64,000 nt of DNA from Pseudomonas silvicola (GTDB lineage Bacteria; Pseudomonadota; Gammaproteobacteria; Pseudomonadales; Pseudomonadaceae): NCBI RefSeq assembly GCF_026651855.1, contig NZ_CP093280.1, forward strand, positions 2,334,001 through 2,398,000. The letters run 5' to 3'. The notes under the pieces were generated by a model, which did not search any database, was not told where the DNA came from, and worked only from the letters and a program-made list of their open reading frames with translations. The position numbers and the translations under genes were made by a program. Below are positions 11,536 through 20,991 of the stretch, piece by piece (position 1 is the stretch's first letter; each line of letters opens with the position of its first letter).

Positions 11536-11916
11536 TCAGTTCTGCAGAAACTGCGCGAAGCTGACGCCGGTGCCGGCAGGCCGCACGTCCTTGAGGAATG
11601 AGTCTTTGTCAGCACTCAGTTCCAGGCTGACAGTAGACTTGCGCTTGCCCTGGTTGCGCACTACCAGTCCTTCCATTTTTTCGCGCAGGAACGCCGTCGG
11701 CACCTTCAGGTGCAGCAGTTGGTCGGTGCTGGGCGTGTGCATGAGCATGTGAATCCAGTCGTACTGCCCGATCGCCAGGCGGCCCACTGGAATATCGAAC
11801 CAGAAGATATTTCGACGAGCGTCGTGCAGGGTGAAATGGCAGTTGTTGACACCGAGCACCGCGCCGCCGAGTTCTTTGTTGCGGCGCGCGATGGCCTGGG
11901 GTTTGTCGAGTTTCAT
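11536..11916 (-). CDS. Conserved hypothetical protein
   Basis: A 126-residue soluble protein that I cannot assign to a named family. It has no signal peptide or membrane helix. Its middle part is rich in aromatic residues (NIFWFDIPVGRLAIGQYDWI) and it ends SFAQFLQN. The start MKLDKPQ at 11916 is supported by AGGAC 6 bases upstream; the longer frame to 12060 runs through a repeat and is rejected. It is convergent with the DUF2177 gene. Confidence 0.7.
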   Translation of the reverse strand: MKLDKPQAIARRNKELGGAVLGVNNCHFTLHDARRNIFWFDIPVGRLAIGQYDWIHMLMHTPSTDQLLHLKVPTAFLREKMEGLVVRNQGKRKSTVSLELSADKDSFLKDVRPAGTGVSFAQFLQN

Positions 11917-12026
11917 AGAAGTCCTACGCAAATGAAGCGTCGGCGCTGTGGCCGAATACGCGGTGCATTCTCGGGGTAAAACGCGCAAACATAAAGCCAA
12001 ACCTGACCAAGCTCGCGCAACACGGC

Positions 12027-12112
12027 TGTAGCAGTGGTCGCAAGGCCGCCTCCCAGGCACCGCCTGATGGCGTATGCCTGGGTGAAACTGACGCGGCCTG
12101 ACGGCTGCTACA
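12027..12112. repeat. Long inverted repeat of the tgtagcag/ctgctaca family
   Basis: TGTAGCAG at 12027 and CTGCTACA at 12105 are the outer arms, with caaggccgc/gcggcctg inside them and cccaggca/tgcctggg as a nested inner stem. The same architecture is found at 22720-22802, so this is a second family of dispersed palindromes in this genome, distinct from the 6.4-kb array. Confidence 0.7.
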
Positions 12113-12130
12113 AGGCCGTGGCGTGTGGCA

Positions 12131-13612
12131 TCAGCGCGGCAGGGCCTTGCTCAGTTCCGACGTGGCGCCGTCCGGGCTGGTGGCGGTAACGGTGAACGAA
12201 CGGTTGGGCTCTTTCACGTCCAGCGGGAAGCTGAAGTTGGCTACGCCACGGCCGTTGGTGGACACGTACACCTCGCCCAGGAAGTTGGCCGCCTCGGTTT
12301 CAGTGGGCTTGGCATTGCCGAACACTTCCACGCGATAACGGCTGTTGGGTTCGCCGCTGACTTCGCCATGCAGGCGCCCGGCCGCGATGGCACGCAACTT
12401 CGGGGCCGGCTGGTTGTGGTTGGGCTGTTGCTGGCAGTCGGCGGTGGCCGCGCCCTTGGCCGCGCACACGGTGGCCTTGCCGGGCTCGACACCACCGCCG
12501 CGGGAACCGACGAAGGTGACGTTGTCCGGGCCGGGTACGCCGAACACGATGGCGCCGGTGCGCTGGCCAGGGATGCACGCGCCGCCGCTCTGGCAACGGC
12601 GAATGTCCTGGCTGTTGTCCCAGATGCGGTTGGCGGTCAGCCGGTTGTTGTGGCTGACGGCCTCTGGGCGCAGGGCGATACCGATGCGGTTGCCGTGGAT
12701 CAGGTTGCCGTCCAGCAGGTTGTCGCTACCGGTGACGCTGATACCGATGGAGTTGCCGCTGAGCACGTTGCCGCCCAGGTAGTTGCGGTCACCGGCATTG
12801 ATCTGCACGCCGTCAGAGTAGTTCTCGAAGCGGTTGTGGGTCAGGGTGTTGTCGCTGGCCTGCATGATCTCCACGCCCTGAGAGGCCTCAGGGGTGGCCT
12901 TAGTGGCACGCACGAGGTTGTCGGCCACCAGGTTGAACGCCGCGCCGCGGGTCAGTTCCAGGCCGTCACCATTGTCGATGAGTTGGTTGCGCACGATGCG
13001 GTTGTTGTTCGTGGTGTTCGCCGTGGCGTTGCCCTGGCCGTCATCGCCGGTCAGCAGGATACCGGCGCCGCCCTTGTTGGCGACGATGCGGTTGTCATGC
13101 AGGTTGTTGCCGCCGGCACGGTTGAGCAACACGCCGATGCAGAAGTTGCGCACCTCCAGGCCGCTGATGTCCACGCCCTGGGTGTCCCGCAGTACCAGGC
13201 CGGGGTTGCTCAGGGTGCGGACATTGGCGCCGTACTGGCCGGCCACCGCGCCCGGGCACGCCTTGGCGGCGTCGCCCTGCACATAGGCCGAGCCATCGAT
13301 GGCGATGAAGTCGCCGGTGTGTTTCCACGCGGTGCCCTGGATGGCCACCGGGCCCTTGATTTCCGGCAGCGGGGTGGCCGGCTTGATGACGAAGGGGGCG
13401 TTGCCCACCGCCTGTATTTCAATGCGGTAGTGGCCGGGGTTCTGGTTGTTCTGCTCGATGGCCCAGCGCAGGGTGCCATCCTTGCCGTCGTCGGCATAGC
13501 TGTTGACCACCAGGGTCTGCGGCGCATCCGGGGTCGGGGTGGGCTCGTCCGCGTGGGCAGTCAACGCGGGCAAGGCCAGCAGCAGGGCTGCCAGTACTGG
13601 GGAAACACGCAT
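12131..13612 (-). CDS. Secreted right-handed parallel beta-helix repeat protein
   Basis: A 493-residue exported protein. The signal peptide is [21 protein letters not shown]. After it, [21 protein letters not shown] is the typical entry of NosD/CSLREA-type beta-helix proteins. From about residue 120 to 330 there are repeated short turns of the type N-x-I/L-x-x-N, for example [39 protein letters not shown] units and [19 protein letters not shown]. The last ~130 residues form an Ig-like C-terminal domain ([12 protein letters not shown] ... [11 protein letters not shown]). It probably binds or cleaves a polysaccharide outside the cytoplasm. The start is ATG 13612; there is no strong ribosome site. 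Confidence 0.82.
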   Translation of the reverse strand: MRVSPVLAALLLALPALTAHADEPTPTPDAPQTLVVNSYADDGKDGTLRWAIEQNNQNPGHYRIEIQAVGNAPFVIKPATPLPEIKGPVAIQGTAWKHTGDFIAIDGSAYVQGDAAKACPGAVAGQYGANVRTLSNPGLVLRDTQGVDISGLEVRNFCIGVLLNRAGGNNLHDNRIVANKGGAGILLTGDDGQGNATANTTNNNRIVRNQLIDNGDGLELTRGAAFNLVADNLVRATKATPEASQGVEIMQASDNTLTHNRFENYSDGVQINAGDRNYLGGNVLSGNSIGISVTGSDNLLDGNLIHGNRIGIALRPEAVSHNNRLTANRIWDNSQDIRRCQSGGACIPGQRTGAIVFGVPGPDNVTFVGSRGGGVEPGKATVCAAKGAATADCQQQPNHNQPAPKLRAIAAGRLHGEVSGEPNSRYRVEVFGNAKPTETEAANFLGEVYVSTNGRGVANFSFPLDVKEPNRSFTVTATSPDGATSELSKALPR

Positions 13613-13861
13613 GGGTATCGATTCCGGGAAAAACGCTGTTGTTTTTTCGCGTTCGCCGGCTCGGTGGCGAACGCGCGGCATGATTCTAGTAGATGCAGAA
13701 CGCGGTGGGTGGAGGGTGCGGGTGGCTGCGGTCGATATTCGCCCAGTGCTGTTCATCGGGTAAAGGTATTTGCCGATAAAAAATTGAAACTCTGGCGCAA
13801 AGCGGTCGGTCAACCTTATGTCGACTTTAGACACCCGTACTTTCCGGAAAGGAGAAATACC

Positions 13862-14041
13862 ATGAGTGGCACTAAAGACAAAGTGAAAGGCAAGGCTAAC
13901 GAAGCTCTGGGTAGCGTCAAAGAAGGCGCTGGCAAGCTGGTGGGCAGTGACAAACTGCGTGCCGAAGGCGCCGCCGACAAGGCCAAGGGCAAAGTCCAGC
14001 AAACTGTCGGTGAAGCGAAGGACAAGCTGAGCAAGCACTAA
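13862..14041 (+). CDS. CsbD family stress-response protein
   Basis: A 59-residue, highly charged, Gly/Lys/Ala-rich protein: [18 protein letters not shown] followed by [20 protein letters not shown]. This is the full CsbD domain, a small general-stress protein of unknown mechanism, often under stationary-phase or osmotic control. The start is firmly set by GGAAAGGAG upstream of ATG 13862. It lies inside a longer open frame that is an artefact of the antisense strand of the beta-helix gene. Confidence 0.92.
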   Translation: MSGTKDKVKGKANEALGSVKEGAGKLVGSDKLRAEGAADKAKGKVQQTVGEAKDKLSKH

Positions 14042-14066
14042 CTGGCTTGCCTGCGGTCTGAACGGT

Positions 14067-14094
14067 ACAGCGGTCATCCTCGGATGGCCGCTGT
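14067..14094 (+). terminator. Hairpin downstream of the CsbD gene
   Basis: ACAGCGGTCATCC pairs with GGATGGCCGCTGT with one G-T wobble, giving a 13-bp stem soon after the csbD stop. No T-run follows, so it may be a REP-like stabiliser rather than a terminator. Confidence 0.45.
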
Positions 14095-14232
14095 GCTGTC
14101 TGGACATCGCCGGTAACCGTTCCAGTTTCGTGTTCTACGCTGTTTGAGGTAAAACCTGCGGCCCGTGTACGCGCCCCAGGTCCCGGCGTTTCACTTGTTT
14201 TACCCCCCTCAATGGCGGCGAAAGGAGACGCT

Positions 14233-15186
14233 ATGATTTTCCCGGAATTGCGTGAACTGTCTTTAAAGAAGGTGCTGGTTCGTACGGTGAAGGAATTTCT
14301 CGACGATGAGATGTCCACCTACGCTTCGGCGCTGGCTTACCAGATGCTGTTCTCGCTGTTTCCCTTCATCCTGTTCCTGATCGCCCTGATCGGCTTCCTG
14401 CACCTGCCGGACTTTTTCTCCTGGCTGCGCCTGCAAGCGGGCCTGGTGTTGCCCCCACAGGCCCTGGACTCGGTCAACCCGGTGATCGACCAGCTACAGC
14501 AATCCAAGGGTGGGCTGCTGTCGTTCGGTATCGTGATTGCCCTGTGGACGGCCTCCGCCGGCGTGCGGTTGATGATGAGCGCCATGAATGCCGCCTACGA
14601 TGTGGTGGAAGAGCGCCCGGTGTGGAAGCGCATTCCCCTGTCCATTTTCTACACGGTGGGCATCGCCGGCATGTTGCTGGCTGCGGCCGCGCTGATGGTA
14701 CTGGGCCCGCAGGTGATGGGCTGGCTGGCCGGGCAGATTGGCCTGGAAGATTTCATCGTGACCCTGTGGACCGTGGCGCGCTGGCCGGTCATCGTCATTC
14801 TGATGATGGTGGCGGTGGCGGTGATCTATTACGTGATGCCCGACGTCAAGCAGAAATTCCGCTTCATCACCCCAGGCTCCGTGCTGGCCGTGGTGGTCTG
14901 GATCATCGCCTCGTTGGGTTTTGCGTTCTATGTCCAGCGGTTCGCCAATTACAACGCCATGTATGGCAGCATCGGGGCGATCATCGTGCTGCTGCTGTAT
15001 TTCTACATTTCCTCGGCAGTGCTGCTGCTGGGGGCGGAAATGAATGCGGTGATCGAGCACATGTCCGAAGAGGGCAAGGAACCGGGCCACAAGGAATTTC
15101 CCGAAGACGAGCCCGAAGGTGATAAAAAGCATGTTTCGGGGCTGGGACGCGATCACTCGATCAAGCCGGACCCCGAGCAGGCCTGA
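14233..15186 (+). CDS. YihY/virulence factor BrkB family membrane protein
   Basis: A 317-residue inner-membrane protein with six hydrophobic helices. Family signatures are STYASALAYQMLFSLFPFI near the N terminus, RLMMSAMNAAYDVVEERPVWK, TPGSVLAVVVWIIASLGFAFYV and NAMYGSIGAIIVLLLYFYIS. The charged C-terminal tail (EDEPEGDKK) is cytoplasmic. It was once taken for RNase BN, a reading that has been withdrawn for this family; the real function is unknown. The start MIFPEL at 14233 follows AAAGGAGACGCT. It is 15 bp from the peptide deformylase gene and probably co-transcribed with it. Confidence 0.92.
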   Translation: MIFPELRELSLKKVLVRTVKEFLDDEMSTYASALAYQMLFSLFPFILFLIALIGFLHLPDFFSWLRLQAGLVLPPQALDSVNPVIDQLQQSKGGLLSFGIVIALWTASAGVRLMMSAMNAAYDVVEERPVWKRIPLSIFYTVGIAGMLLAAAALMVLGPQVMGWLAGQIGLEDFIVTLWTVARWPVIVILMMVAVAVIYYVMPDVKQKFRFITPGSVLAVVVWIIASLGFAFYVQRFANYNAMYGSIGAIIVLLLYFYISSAVLLLGAEMNAVIEHMSEEGKEPGHKEFPEDEPEGDKKHVSGLGRDHSIKPDPEQA

Positions 15187-15201
15187 TCGGGGAAGTGCCC
15201 A

Positions 15202-15741
15202 ATGATTCGTGACATTCTGAAAATGGGCGATGAGCGCTTGTTGCGCGTCGCCCAGCCTGTGCCGGCCGAATTGTTCGGCACCGATGAGCTGGAACAGCTG
15301 ATAGCCGATATGTTCCAGACCATGGAGCATGTGGGCGGTGTGGGGCTGGCGGCACCGCAGATCGGTGTCGACCTGCAACTGGTGATCTTCGGTTTCGAGC
15401 GCAGCGAGCGCTACCCCGACGCCGAACCGGTGCCGCAAACCATCCTGATCAACCCCCTGATCACGCCCTTGAGCCCTGCCACGGAAGAAGGATGGGAGGG
15501 TTGCTTGTCGGTGCCGGGGCTGCGTGGGGTGGTTGACCGTTATGCGTCCATTCGCTACGAGGGGTTTGACCCCAAGGGGCAGGCGATCCAGCGCGTTGCG
15601 CATGGGTTTCATGCGCGGGTGGTGCAGCATGAGTGTGATCACTTGATCGGCCGGCTTTACCCCTCGCGGGTCACGGACTTCACCCGCTTCGGATTCACCG
15701 AAGTGCTGTTCCCCGAGCTGGATCCTGCTTCGGACGATTGA
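15202..15741 (+). CDS. def: Peptide deformylase
   Basis: A 179-residue metalloenzyme that removes the formyl group from the first methionine of new proteins. All three family motifs are intact: [10 protein letters not shown] (residues ~47-56), EGCLSVPG with the metal-binding Cys, and QHECDHLIG with the two metal-binding His and the catalytic Glu. The length is normal. Pseudomonads usually have more than one def; this copy, linked to a yihY-like gene and not to fmt, is likely a secondary isoform. Confidence 0.93.
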   Translation: MIRDILKMGDERLLRVAQPVPAELFGTDELEQLIADMFQTMEHVGGVGLAAPQIGVDLQLVIFGFERSERYPDAEPVPQTILINPLITPLSPATEEGWEGCLSVPGLRGVVDRYASIRYEGFDPKGQAIQRVAHGFHARVVQHECDHLIGRLYPSRVTDFTRFGFTEVLFPELDPASDD

Positions 15742-15751
15742 CCTCTGATGT

Positions 15752-15786
15752 GGGAGCTGGGGGGCGTCGAGCCCTTTCCAGCTCCC
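15752..15786. terminator. Inverted repeat between convergent def and methyltransferase genes
   Basis: GGGAGCTGG (15752-15760) pairs with CCAGCTCCC (15778-15786) around a 17-base loop. It is related to the element at 11496-11521. It probably closes transcription from either side. Confidence 0.45.
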
Positions 15787-15794
15787 GTAGGGGG

Positions 15795-16619
15795 TCACTC
15801 CCTGGCCACGGCCACTGGCTTGATGAACCGCAATGTCATGCGGTCCGATTCACCGATCGCCTTGTACCTGGCCTTGTCCTTATCCCCCAGTTTGTAGGTC
15901 GGTGGCAGCGTCCATACGCCTTCGGGGTAGTTCTTGGTGTCCTTGGCATTGGCGTTGACTTCGCTTTGCCCGGCCAGGGTGAACCCTGCGTCCGTGGCCA
16001 ACTTGATCACGTAGTCGGTGGGCAGGTAGCCGCTGCTCTTGATCTGTTCAACCGTCTCGCCGGGCTTTCCGCGGTGGTCCACCACGCCCAGGGTGCCACC
16101 TGGCTTGAGCACCTGGTAGAAGCCCTGGAACATCGCCTTGGCGTTGTCGGCCATGACCCAGTTGTGCACGTTGCGGAAGGTCAGCACGGCGTCAGCGGAG
16201 TCATCCGGGCCGAATTTCGGCTGCTTGGGATCGAAAGTCACCAGGCTGGCCTTGCTGTACTGGGCTGGCGTGCCAGCAAACTTCTGTTTGAGGGTGTCGG
16301 CGCTGCCGGGGGATTGCACGGCGGCGATGTATTGGCCGTGGTCCCTGAGCAGCGGCGCCAGCAGTTCGCTGTACCAGCCGGTGCCGGGGGTGATCTCGAT
16401 GACCGCCTGGTCCTGGCGCAGGCCGAAGAACTGCAGGGTCTGGCGAGGGTGGCGGTAGCGATCCCTGGCACTGTTGGCCGCGTCACGCCAGGAACCCTTG
16501 AGTACGCTGTTGAACGTCTGCTCACTGATGTTGGACGGCGGTGCAGCGGCGGCCAGGGTCAGGGCAAAAGCGGGGGCCGCACAGGCCAGGGCGAGTACCG
16601 CCAGGGTCAGACGTTTCAT
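15795..16619 (-). CDS. Exported methyltransferase-like protein (class I SAM fold)
   Basis: A 274-residue protein with a methyltransferase fold behind what looks like a cleavable signal peptide (MKRLTLAVLALACAAPAFA). Motif I is degenerate but recognisable: VIEITPGTGWYSELLAPLL. Post-I DAVLTFRNVHNWV and GFYQVLKPGGTLGVVDHRG follow the usual order. S-adenosylmethionine is not expected in the periplasm, so either the leader is an uncleaved anchor or the protein has another ligand. Similar 'predicted methyltransferase' proteins with leaders are common in proteobacteria, and none of this kind is well characterised. It is convergent with def. Confidence 0.8.
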   Translation of the reverse strand: MKRLTLAVLALACAAPAFALTLAAAAPPSNISEQTFNSVLKGSWRDAANSARDRYRHPRQTLQFFGLRQDQAVIEITPGTGWYSELLAPLLRDHGQYIAAVQSPGSADTLKQKFAGTPAQYSKASLVTFDPKQPKFGPDDSADAVLTFRNVHNWVMADNAKAMFQGFYQVLKPGGTLGVVDHRGKPGETVEQIKSSGYLPTDYVIKLATDAGFTLAGQSEVNANAKDTKNYPEGVWTLPPTYKLGDKDKARYKAIGESDRMTLRFIKPVAVARE

Positions 16620-16710
16620 GACAATCCTTATATGTCGGGGGATAGCTTGAGGCTAGCATGCGTGCGGCAACACCCGCCCACACATTTGCGGCGGGCAACC
16701 TGCCTGGCGG

Positions 16711-17109
16711 TTATAAGCGTGCCATGGCGATCAATGCCTTGTTGCGCTGGTAGCGAACCAGTCGTTCGTTCAGCACCTGAGGCAGGTCGTAGTGCTCGAC
16801 GAACCCCGAGCGCTGGTAGAAGCCGGCAAGGGCCGGGTCGCAGAACAGCCACACCGGGCCGTTGACGCTGGTCACCGCCTGGTCGATCAATTCGCCAGCG
16901 ACTCCCTGGCCGCGCCAGGCCTGGGCCACCAGCAAGCCCGTCAGCCAATGCCCATCGGCCACCGGCGTGAGGTTCAGTGCGGCAATGATCTCGCCCCGGC
17001 GCGTTACCCAGGCGCGCGCGTTCTTGTCGCCGCGCATGGGGGAGCGCTGGTCGCGGTAAAACTTGTTCAGCAGGGGCCACAGGTCTGCGGGCAGAGGGGC
17101 AGGTGACAC
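16711..17109 (-). CDS. GNAT family N-acetyltransferase
   Basis: A 132-residue acetyltransferase. The acetyl-CoA loop is seen in LVAQAWRGQGVAGELIDQAV (R/Q-x-x-G-x-G/A pattern), preceded by strand LTGLL and followed by WLFCDPALAGFYQRSGF, the usual end of the fold. The start is placed at GTG 17109 (VSPAPLPADLW), which has GGAA upstream; the ATG at 17214 would add an odd Cys-rich tail. The substrate is unknown. Confidence 0.8.
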   Translation of the reverse strand: MSPAPLPADLWPLLNKFYRDQRSPMRGDKNARAWVTRRGEIIAALNLTPVADGHWLTGLLVAQAWRGQGVAGELIDQAVTSVNGPVWLFCDPALAGFYQRSGFVEHYDLPQVLNERLVRYQRNKALIAMARL

Positions 17110-17398
17110 GAAAGGCGTTCCGAAGTCAGTCAATGATGGCCAAGCGTACGGGGCCGCGAGCCCTACGGCAAATGCGCCTTCCCATGGATTATTACAAAGA
17201 CAGCAACAGTGCATGTCGGCACTTGATATTTATTCATCCTGAGGAAGTTGTATTCTATATATGTCCCCGCTGAAACAAACTCGCAGCCAGGACAGGTACT
17301 TCGTGTTACGCACTCCGTGTGCTCCGCGTAACAACTTCTTCCCGCCCCAACACGGCAAATGAAGTCAATCAGCGTGATTGCTTTAAAGGCCATATATC

Positions 17399-17653
17399 AT
17401 GAAACGTCTTATCGTTGCTGCACTTGTCGCTTTCTCGACCGTTGCCGGTGCTGCCAGCTTGCCTGCGGCTCAGAACAACAGTGTCCAGGAATATACCTAC
17501 GGCACTCACCTGGATATCGCCAAGGTGGTGAGCATGACCCAGATCCCGGATGTGTGCGAAGTGGTGCCGGCCAAAATGACTTACCTGGACCACCAGGGTG
17601 AGCGCCACACCATTGAATACCGGGTGATGGGCAACGGTTGCCAGAACAACTGA
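17399..17653 (+). CDS. DUF2790 small exported protein
   Basis: An 84-residue protein with a signal peptide (LIVAALVAFSTVAGAAS) and a short mature domain with two cysteines (DVCEVVPAKMTYLDHQGE and the final NGCQNN). This is the DUF2790 family, found mainly in Pseudomonas and often present in several copies. The function is unknown. The 289-bp gap upstream holds an imperfect hairpin (GTTACGC/GCGTAAC near 17313-17335) and an A/T-rich promoter-like stretch (tattctatat near 17250). Two GC-rich hairpins follow the stop (17660-17720). Confidence 0.88.
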   Translation: MKRLIVAALVAFSTVAGAASLPAAQNNSVQEYTYGTHLDIAKVVSMTQIPDVCEVVPAKMTYLDHQGERHTIEYRVMGNGCQNN

Positions 17654-17758
17654 GGCCTGCGGCCTGCCCCCTGTCCGGGGGCGCGGCAGCCGGGGCCGCG
17701 ACGCGGGCGCCCCGGCTGTAGTAAGGTACACGGCAATTATGACCCGCGGAGTGTTCGC

Positions 17759-18385
17759 TTGAAATCGTCCCCCCTGAAATACTTGTATGTGGCCGGCTTG
17801 GCCATCCCGTTCTGGATGGCGCTGGGCCTGCTGATTGTCGGCAGTATGTACCCCGGTTACAGCCACTTTGAACAGTCCATGAGTGTATTGGGGGCGGTGG
17901 ACGCACCGACGCATTCCCTTTATCCACTGTTCAATAACTTTCCGCTTGGCGTGTTATTCATTTTGTTCGGGGTAGGGGTTTACAAGACATTCCCGCAAAC
18001 GGCACTGGGGCGGCTCAGTGGTGTATTGATCATGTTGCACGGACTGGCCAGTTTTGTAACTGGAGATTTCTCATGTGACGCGGGTTGCAACATGGACGCC
18101 CCTTCCACCGCCCAGGTAGTGCATCATTTCGGCGAACTGGTATTGCCCTGGAGCCTGGTGTTGGCGGGGGCGGTATGGGTGTGGTTGGGCCTGCGGCTTG
18201 AAGGGTTTCGCGGGTTGGCGTTTTTCTCCATGGTACTGACCCTGCTGGCGCTGATCACCATTCCGATGATGGTTATTTCGGCGAAAAATGGCATCGGGTT
18301 TGGGCTGTATCAGCGCGTCAACTACTTCACCTCGGCTATCTGGATAGCGGTATTCGCCGTGATCCTGCTGCGTCGCAAGGTCTGA
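17759..18385 (+). CDS. DUF998 family membrane protein
   Basis: A 208-residue inner-membrane protein with six helices. It matches DUF998: SHFEQSMSVLGAVDAPTHSLY in the first loop, HGLASFVTGDFSCDAGC, and a conserved HHFGELVLPWSLVL helix. The family is thought to be a small permease or enzyme of unknown role. The start is TTG 17759 with GGAG 8 bases upstream. A REP half follows the gene. Confidence 0.85.
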   Translation: MKSSPLKYLYVAGLAIPFWMALGLLIVGSMYPGYSHFEQSMSVLGAVDAPTHSLYPLFNNFPLGVLFILFGVGVYKTFPQTALGRLSGVLIMLHGLASFVTGDFSCDAGCNMDAPSTAQVVHHFGELVLPWSLVLAGAVWVWLGLRLEGFRGLAFFSMVLTLLALITIPMMVISAKNGIGFGLYQRVNYFTSAIWIAVFAVILLRRKV

Positions 18386-18468
18386 GGCTGGCTAAACCTG
18401 CGCCTCTGTTGGACTGGGTGAAGCTCTGCAAGAGCGCTCGCGTATTGAACCAAAACACGCGGTCTCCT

Positions 18469-18497
18469 CTTCCCGAGCTTCGCCCGGTCCCACAGGA
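18469..18497. repeat. Single REP half-element
   Basis: ttcccgagcttcgcccggt is one arm of the REP family seen at 6.4 kb. Only the right half is intact here, between the DUF998 gene and the convergent C-S lyase gene. Confidence 0.7.
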
Positions 18498-18503
18498 GGT
18501 GTG

Positions 18504-19694
18504 TCAGGCAATCGCTGCCAGTGCCTGGCGGATATCGCGCTCCAGGTCTTCCACGTCCTCGATTCCCACGCTCAAGCGCACCAATCCCTCTGTCACCCCA
18601 TATTGCTCGCGTATGTCCCTGGCCACTGCACTGTGGGTGGTGGACGCCGGGTGGCAGGCCAGTGAGTCGGTGTCGCCCAGTGAAACGGCCTGGGTCACCA
18701 GTTCCAGGCGGTCAAGAAAGGTGCGTGCAGCGCTCTTGCCGCCTTTGAGCTCAAAGGACATCAATGCGCCGAAGCGGCTCATCTGGCGCCGCGCCACTTC
18801 ATGGCCCGGGTGGCTGGGCAGGCCGGGGTAGAACACCCTGGCCACCGCCGGGTGTTCATCCAGCAGCCGGGCAATGCGTTCAGCGCTCAATGAAGCGGCT
18901 TCCACGCGCAAGGGCAGCGTCTTCAGCCCGCGAATCAGCAACGATGCTTCGAACGGGCTCAGGCAACCACCGAATTGCTTCAGGCCCACGGTGCGAATCT
19001 TGTCCACCAGGGCGCGGTTGGCCACCACCACACCGCCGGTGCTGTCACCATGGCCGCCGATGAATTTGGTGGCCGAATGCACCACCACGTCAATGCCCAA
19101 GGCCAGTGGGCGTGTCAGGCAAGGGGTGGCGAAGGTGTTGTCAGCCACGGTCAGCACGCCATGGGCACGGGCGATGCGCGCGGTTTCGTGCAGGTCGACC
19201 ACGCCCAGCATCGGGTTGTCCGGGGTCTCGGCGAAGATCACCCGGGTCTTGGGGGTGATGGCCGCTTCCAGCTCGCCCACCTCGGCCACGTGAACCGAGC
19301 GCACGCCGAAGCGCGGAAGCAGGTTGCGCATCACCCCTTCGGTGCCGCCGTACAGGGTGCCGACATGGATCAGTTCATCTCCGTTAGACACCAGCGCCAT
19401 GACCGTGGCGCAGATGGCCGACATGCCGCTGGCGAAGGCCACGGCGCTGTCGCCCCCCTCGAGCGCCGCCATCTTGCCCTCCAGGGCCGCGACGGTGGGG
19501 TTGGCGAAGCGGCTATACAGGTAACCCGGGCTTTCACCGCTGAAGCGTTGTTCACCCGTGTCGAAATCTCCGTAGGAATAGGCCGATGCCGTGCTGATGG
19601 GGGTGGCAATGGCGCCGGTGCTGGGGTCCGGGTGCTGCCCGGCGTGTACAGCGAGGGTGCGTACACCCAGAGTGTGCGCGGTGTCCTTGGCCAT
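18504..19694 (-). CDS. Trans-sulfuration-family PLP enzyme (methionine gamma-lyase-like)
   Basis: A 396-residue PLP-dependent Cys/Met metabolism enzyme. The PLP lysine is in VVHSATKFIGGHGDSTGG, the cofactor phosphate loop in AFASGMSAICAT, and the ring-stacking Tyr region in HVGTLYGGTEGVM. The C-terminal RLSVGIEDVEDLERDI is the family ending. In proven methionine gamma-lyase the loop after LYG has a cysteine (LYGCT); here it is glycine, so the substrate could equally be O-acetylhomoserine, cystathionine or another thioether. The start ATG 19694 is fixed by AAGGAG. It is followed on the same strand, 27 bp upstream, by the flavin oxidase gene. Confidence 0.88.
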   Translation of the reverse strand: MAKDTAHTLGVRTLAVHAGQHPDPSTGAIATPISTASAYSYGDFDTGEQRFSGESPGYLYSRFANPTVAALEGKMAALEGGDSAVAFASGMSAICATVMALVSNGDELIHVGTLYGGTEGVMRNLLPRFGVRSVHVAEVGELEAAITPKTRVIFAETPDNPMLGVVDLHETARIARAHGVLTVADNTFATPCLTRPLALGIDVVVHSATKFIGGHGDSTGGVVVANRALVDKIRTVGLKQFGGCLSPFEASLLIRGLKTLPLRVEAASLSAERIARLLDEHPAVARVFYPGLPSHPGHEVARRQMSRFGALMSFELKGGKSAARTFLDRLELVTQAVSLGDTDSLACHPASTTHSAVARDIREQYGVTEGLVRLSVGIEDVEDLERDIRQALAAIA

Positions 19695-19721
19695 GTCTGG
19701 CTCCTTCAAGACGTTGTCCTG

Positions 19722-20789
19722 TCAGAGAGTAGACCGCGCCGCGTGGTATTCCTCCTTGAGTTTCTCCACCAGTTCAGCCGCGGGCAGGCTGCGTGCCCGC
19801 GCGGCCTGGGTACCGGCCCAGTGGGCGGCGAATTCCGCCGAGCCGGCCTTGCTGGCGGCTGCGATCAGTTCCTTGCCCGCGTGGTAGGCGATGCCGAAGC
19901 CCGGCACGCGGGGATGACCTGGCGCGCCCACCTCGTTCATGAACCGGTTGACGATGCCCCGGGCCGGGCGCCCGGAAATCACCGTGGTCAATGCGGTGGT
20001 GCGGGCCCGCTCACTGCCGAGCATCTGCCGGTAGGCCGCATTGGCCGCCGACTCCGGGCACAGGATGAAGGCGGTACCGAGCTGTGCAGCCACGGCGCCC
20101 AAGCTCAGCACGTCGGCCACATCGGCACCGTCCATCAGGCCGCCGGCGGCGATGATCGGTATGTTCAGCTGTTGGTGCAGCACGCGTACCAGGTCACGTG
20201 TGTTCAGATGCTGGTCCGGGCCGTGCTCGTCGAATACACCACGGTGGCCACCGGCTTCCGTCCCCTGGGCGACCACGGCGTCAATGCCTGCGGCCTGCAC
20301 GAGACGGCCCTCCTCCAGCGACGTGGCACTGGCCAGCAGCACGATCCCCGCTTCTTTCAGCGCATCGATGCGCGCCTGGGGCGGCAAGCCCAAGTGCAGG
20401 CTGACGATAGGCGGACGCTCTTCCAGCAGCATGTGCAACAGCGCTTCATCGTTGTAGAAGCTGGTGTAGATATCATGCAGGCTCGCCGGCACGGCGGCGC
20501 CGAATGCCTCGAAATACGGCTGCAGGTGTGCCAGCCAGGCGGCCTCTGTGGCCGCATCCGGGCGCGAAGGCCGGTTGCAGAACACATTGATGTTGAACGG
20601 CCGTGAGGTCAGTTCCCGCAGCTCGCGGATCATGTCGCGCCCGGCGGCGGCATCCACCGCCGCGATGGAGATGGACCCCAGCGCCCCGGCGTTGCTGACC
20701 TCGGCCGCGAGCCTGGGCGTGGCCGTGCCAGCCATGGGGGCCTGGATGATGGGCAACTCGATGCCCAGCAGGGTACGTGCATCAGTCAT
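19722..20789 (-). CDS. Nitronate monooxygenase / NAD(P)H-dependent flavin oxidoreductase
   Basis: A 355-residue TIM-barrel FMN protein of the 2-nitropropane dioxygenase family. The N-terminal IELPIIQAPMAGTATPRLA, the catalytic-His region VVAQGTEAGGHRG, and the FMN phosphate-binding GGLMDGADVADVLSLGAVAAQLGT are all present. It detoxifies nitronates such as propionate 3-nitronate. The start MTDARTLL at 20789 has AGGG 8 bases upstream. It may be co-transcribed with the lyase gene that follows it. Confidence 0.9.
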   Translation of the reverse strand: MTDARTLLGIELPIIQAPMAGTATPRLAAEVSNAGALGSISIAAVDAAAGRDMIRELRELTSRPFNINVFCNRPSRPDAATEAAWLAHLQPYFEAFGAAVPASLHDIYTSFYNDEALLHMLLEERPPIVSLHLGLPPQARIDALKEAGIVLLASATSLEEGRLVQAAGIDAVVAQGTEAGGHRGVFDEHGPDQHLNTRDLVRVLHQQLNIPIIAAGGLMDGADVADVLSLGAVAAQLGTAFILCPESAANAAYRQMLGSERARTTALTTVISGRPARGIVNRFMNEVGAPGHPRVPGFGIAYHAGKELIAAASKAGSAEFAAHWAGTQAARARSLPAAELVEKLKEEYHAARSTL

Positions 20790-20991
20790 GGTATAGCCCT
20801 GTGGTGGGTTCGCATGGCTGCATCGTAGAAGGCCGGCGGTTATTAATACACAGGGCTCGTGCAATAACTGACATGAGTGGCATTCATGTCGTGCAGATAT
20901 TACTGACTTTGCAGGGCGCAATTTCTTCCAATACAACCCTCCGCGCCTTCAGGCCCAATAGGGCTGACCAGCCACGATTCGGACACACCCC

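Noticed and set aside
12125..14041. A 638-codon open frame on the plus strand
   Set aside because: It is the antisense of the beta-helix gene joined by chance to the real csbD frame, whose start at 13862 has a strong ribosome site.
18469..18497. REP arm considered as a terminator for the C-S lyase gene
   Set aside because: It has only one half and no T-run, and matches the dispersed REP family.
18504..19694. Firm call as methionine gamma-lyase (mdeA)
   Set aside because: The cysteine of the LYGC motif used by true methionine gamma-lyases is glycine here, so only the broader family is given.
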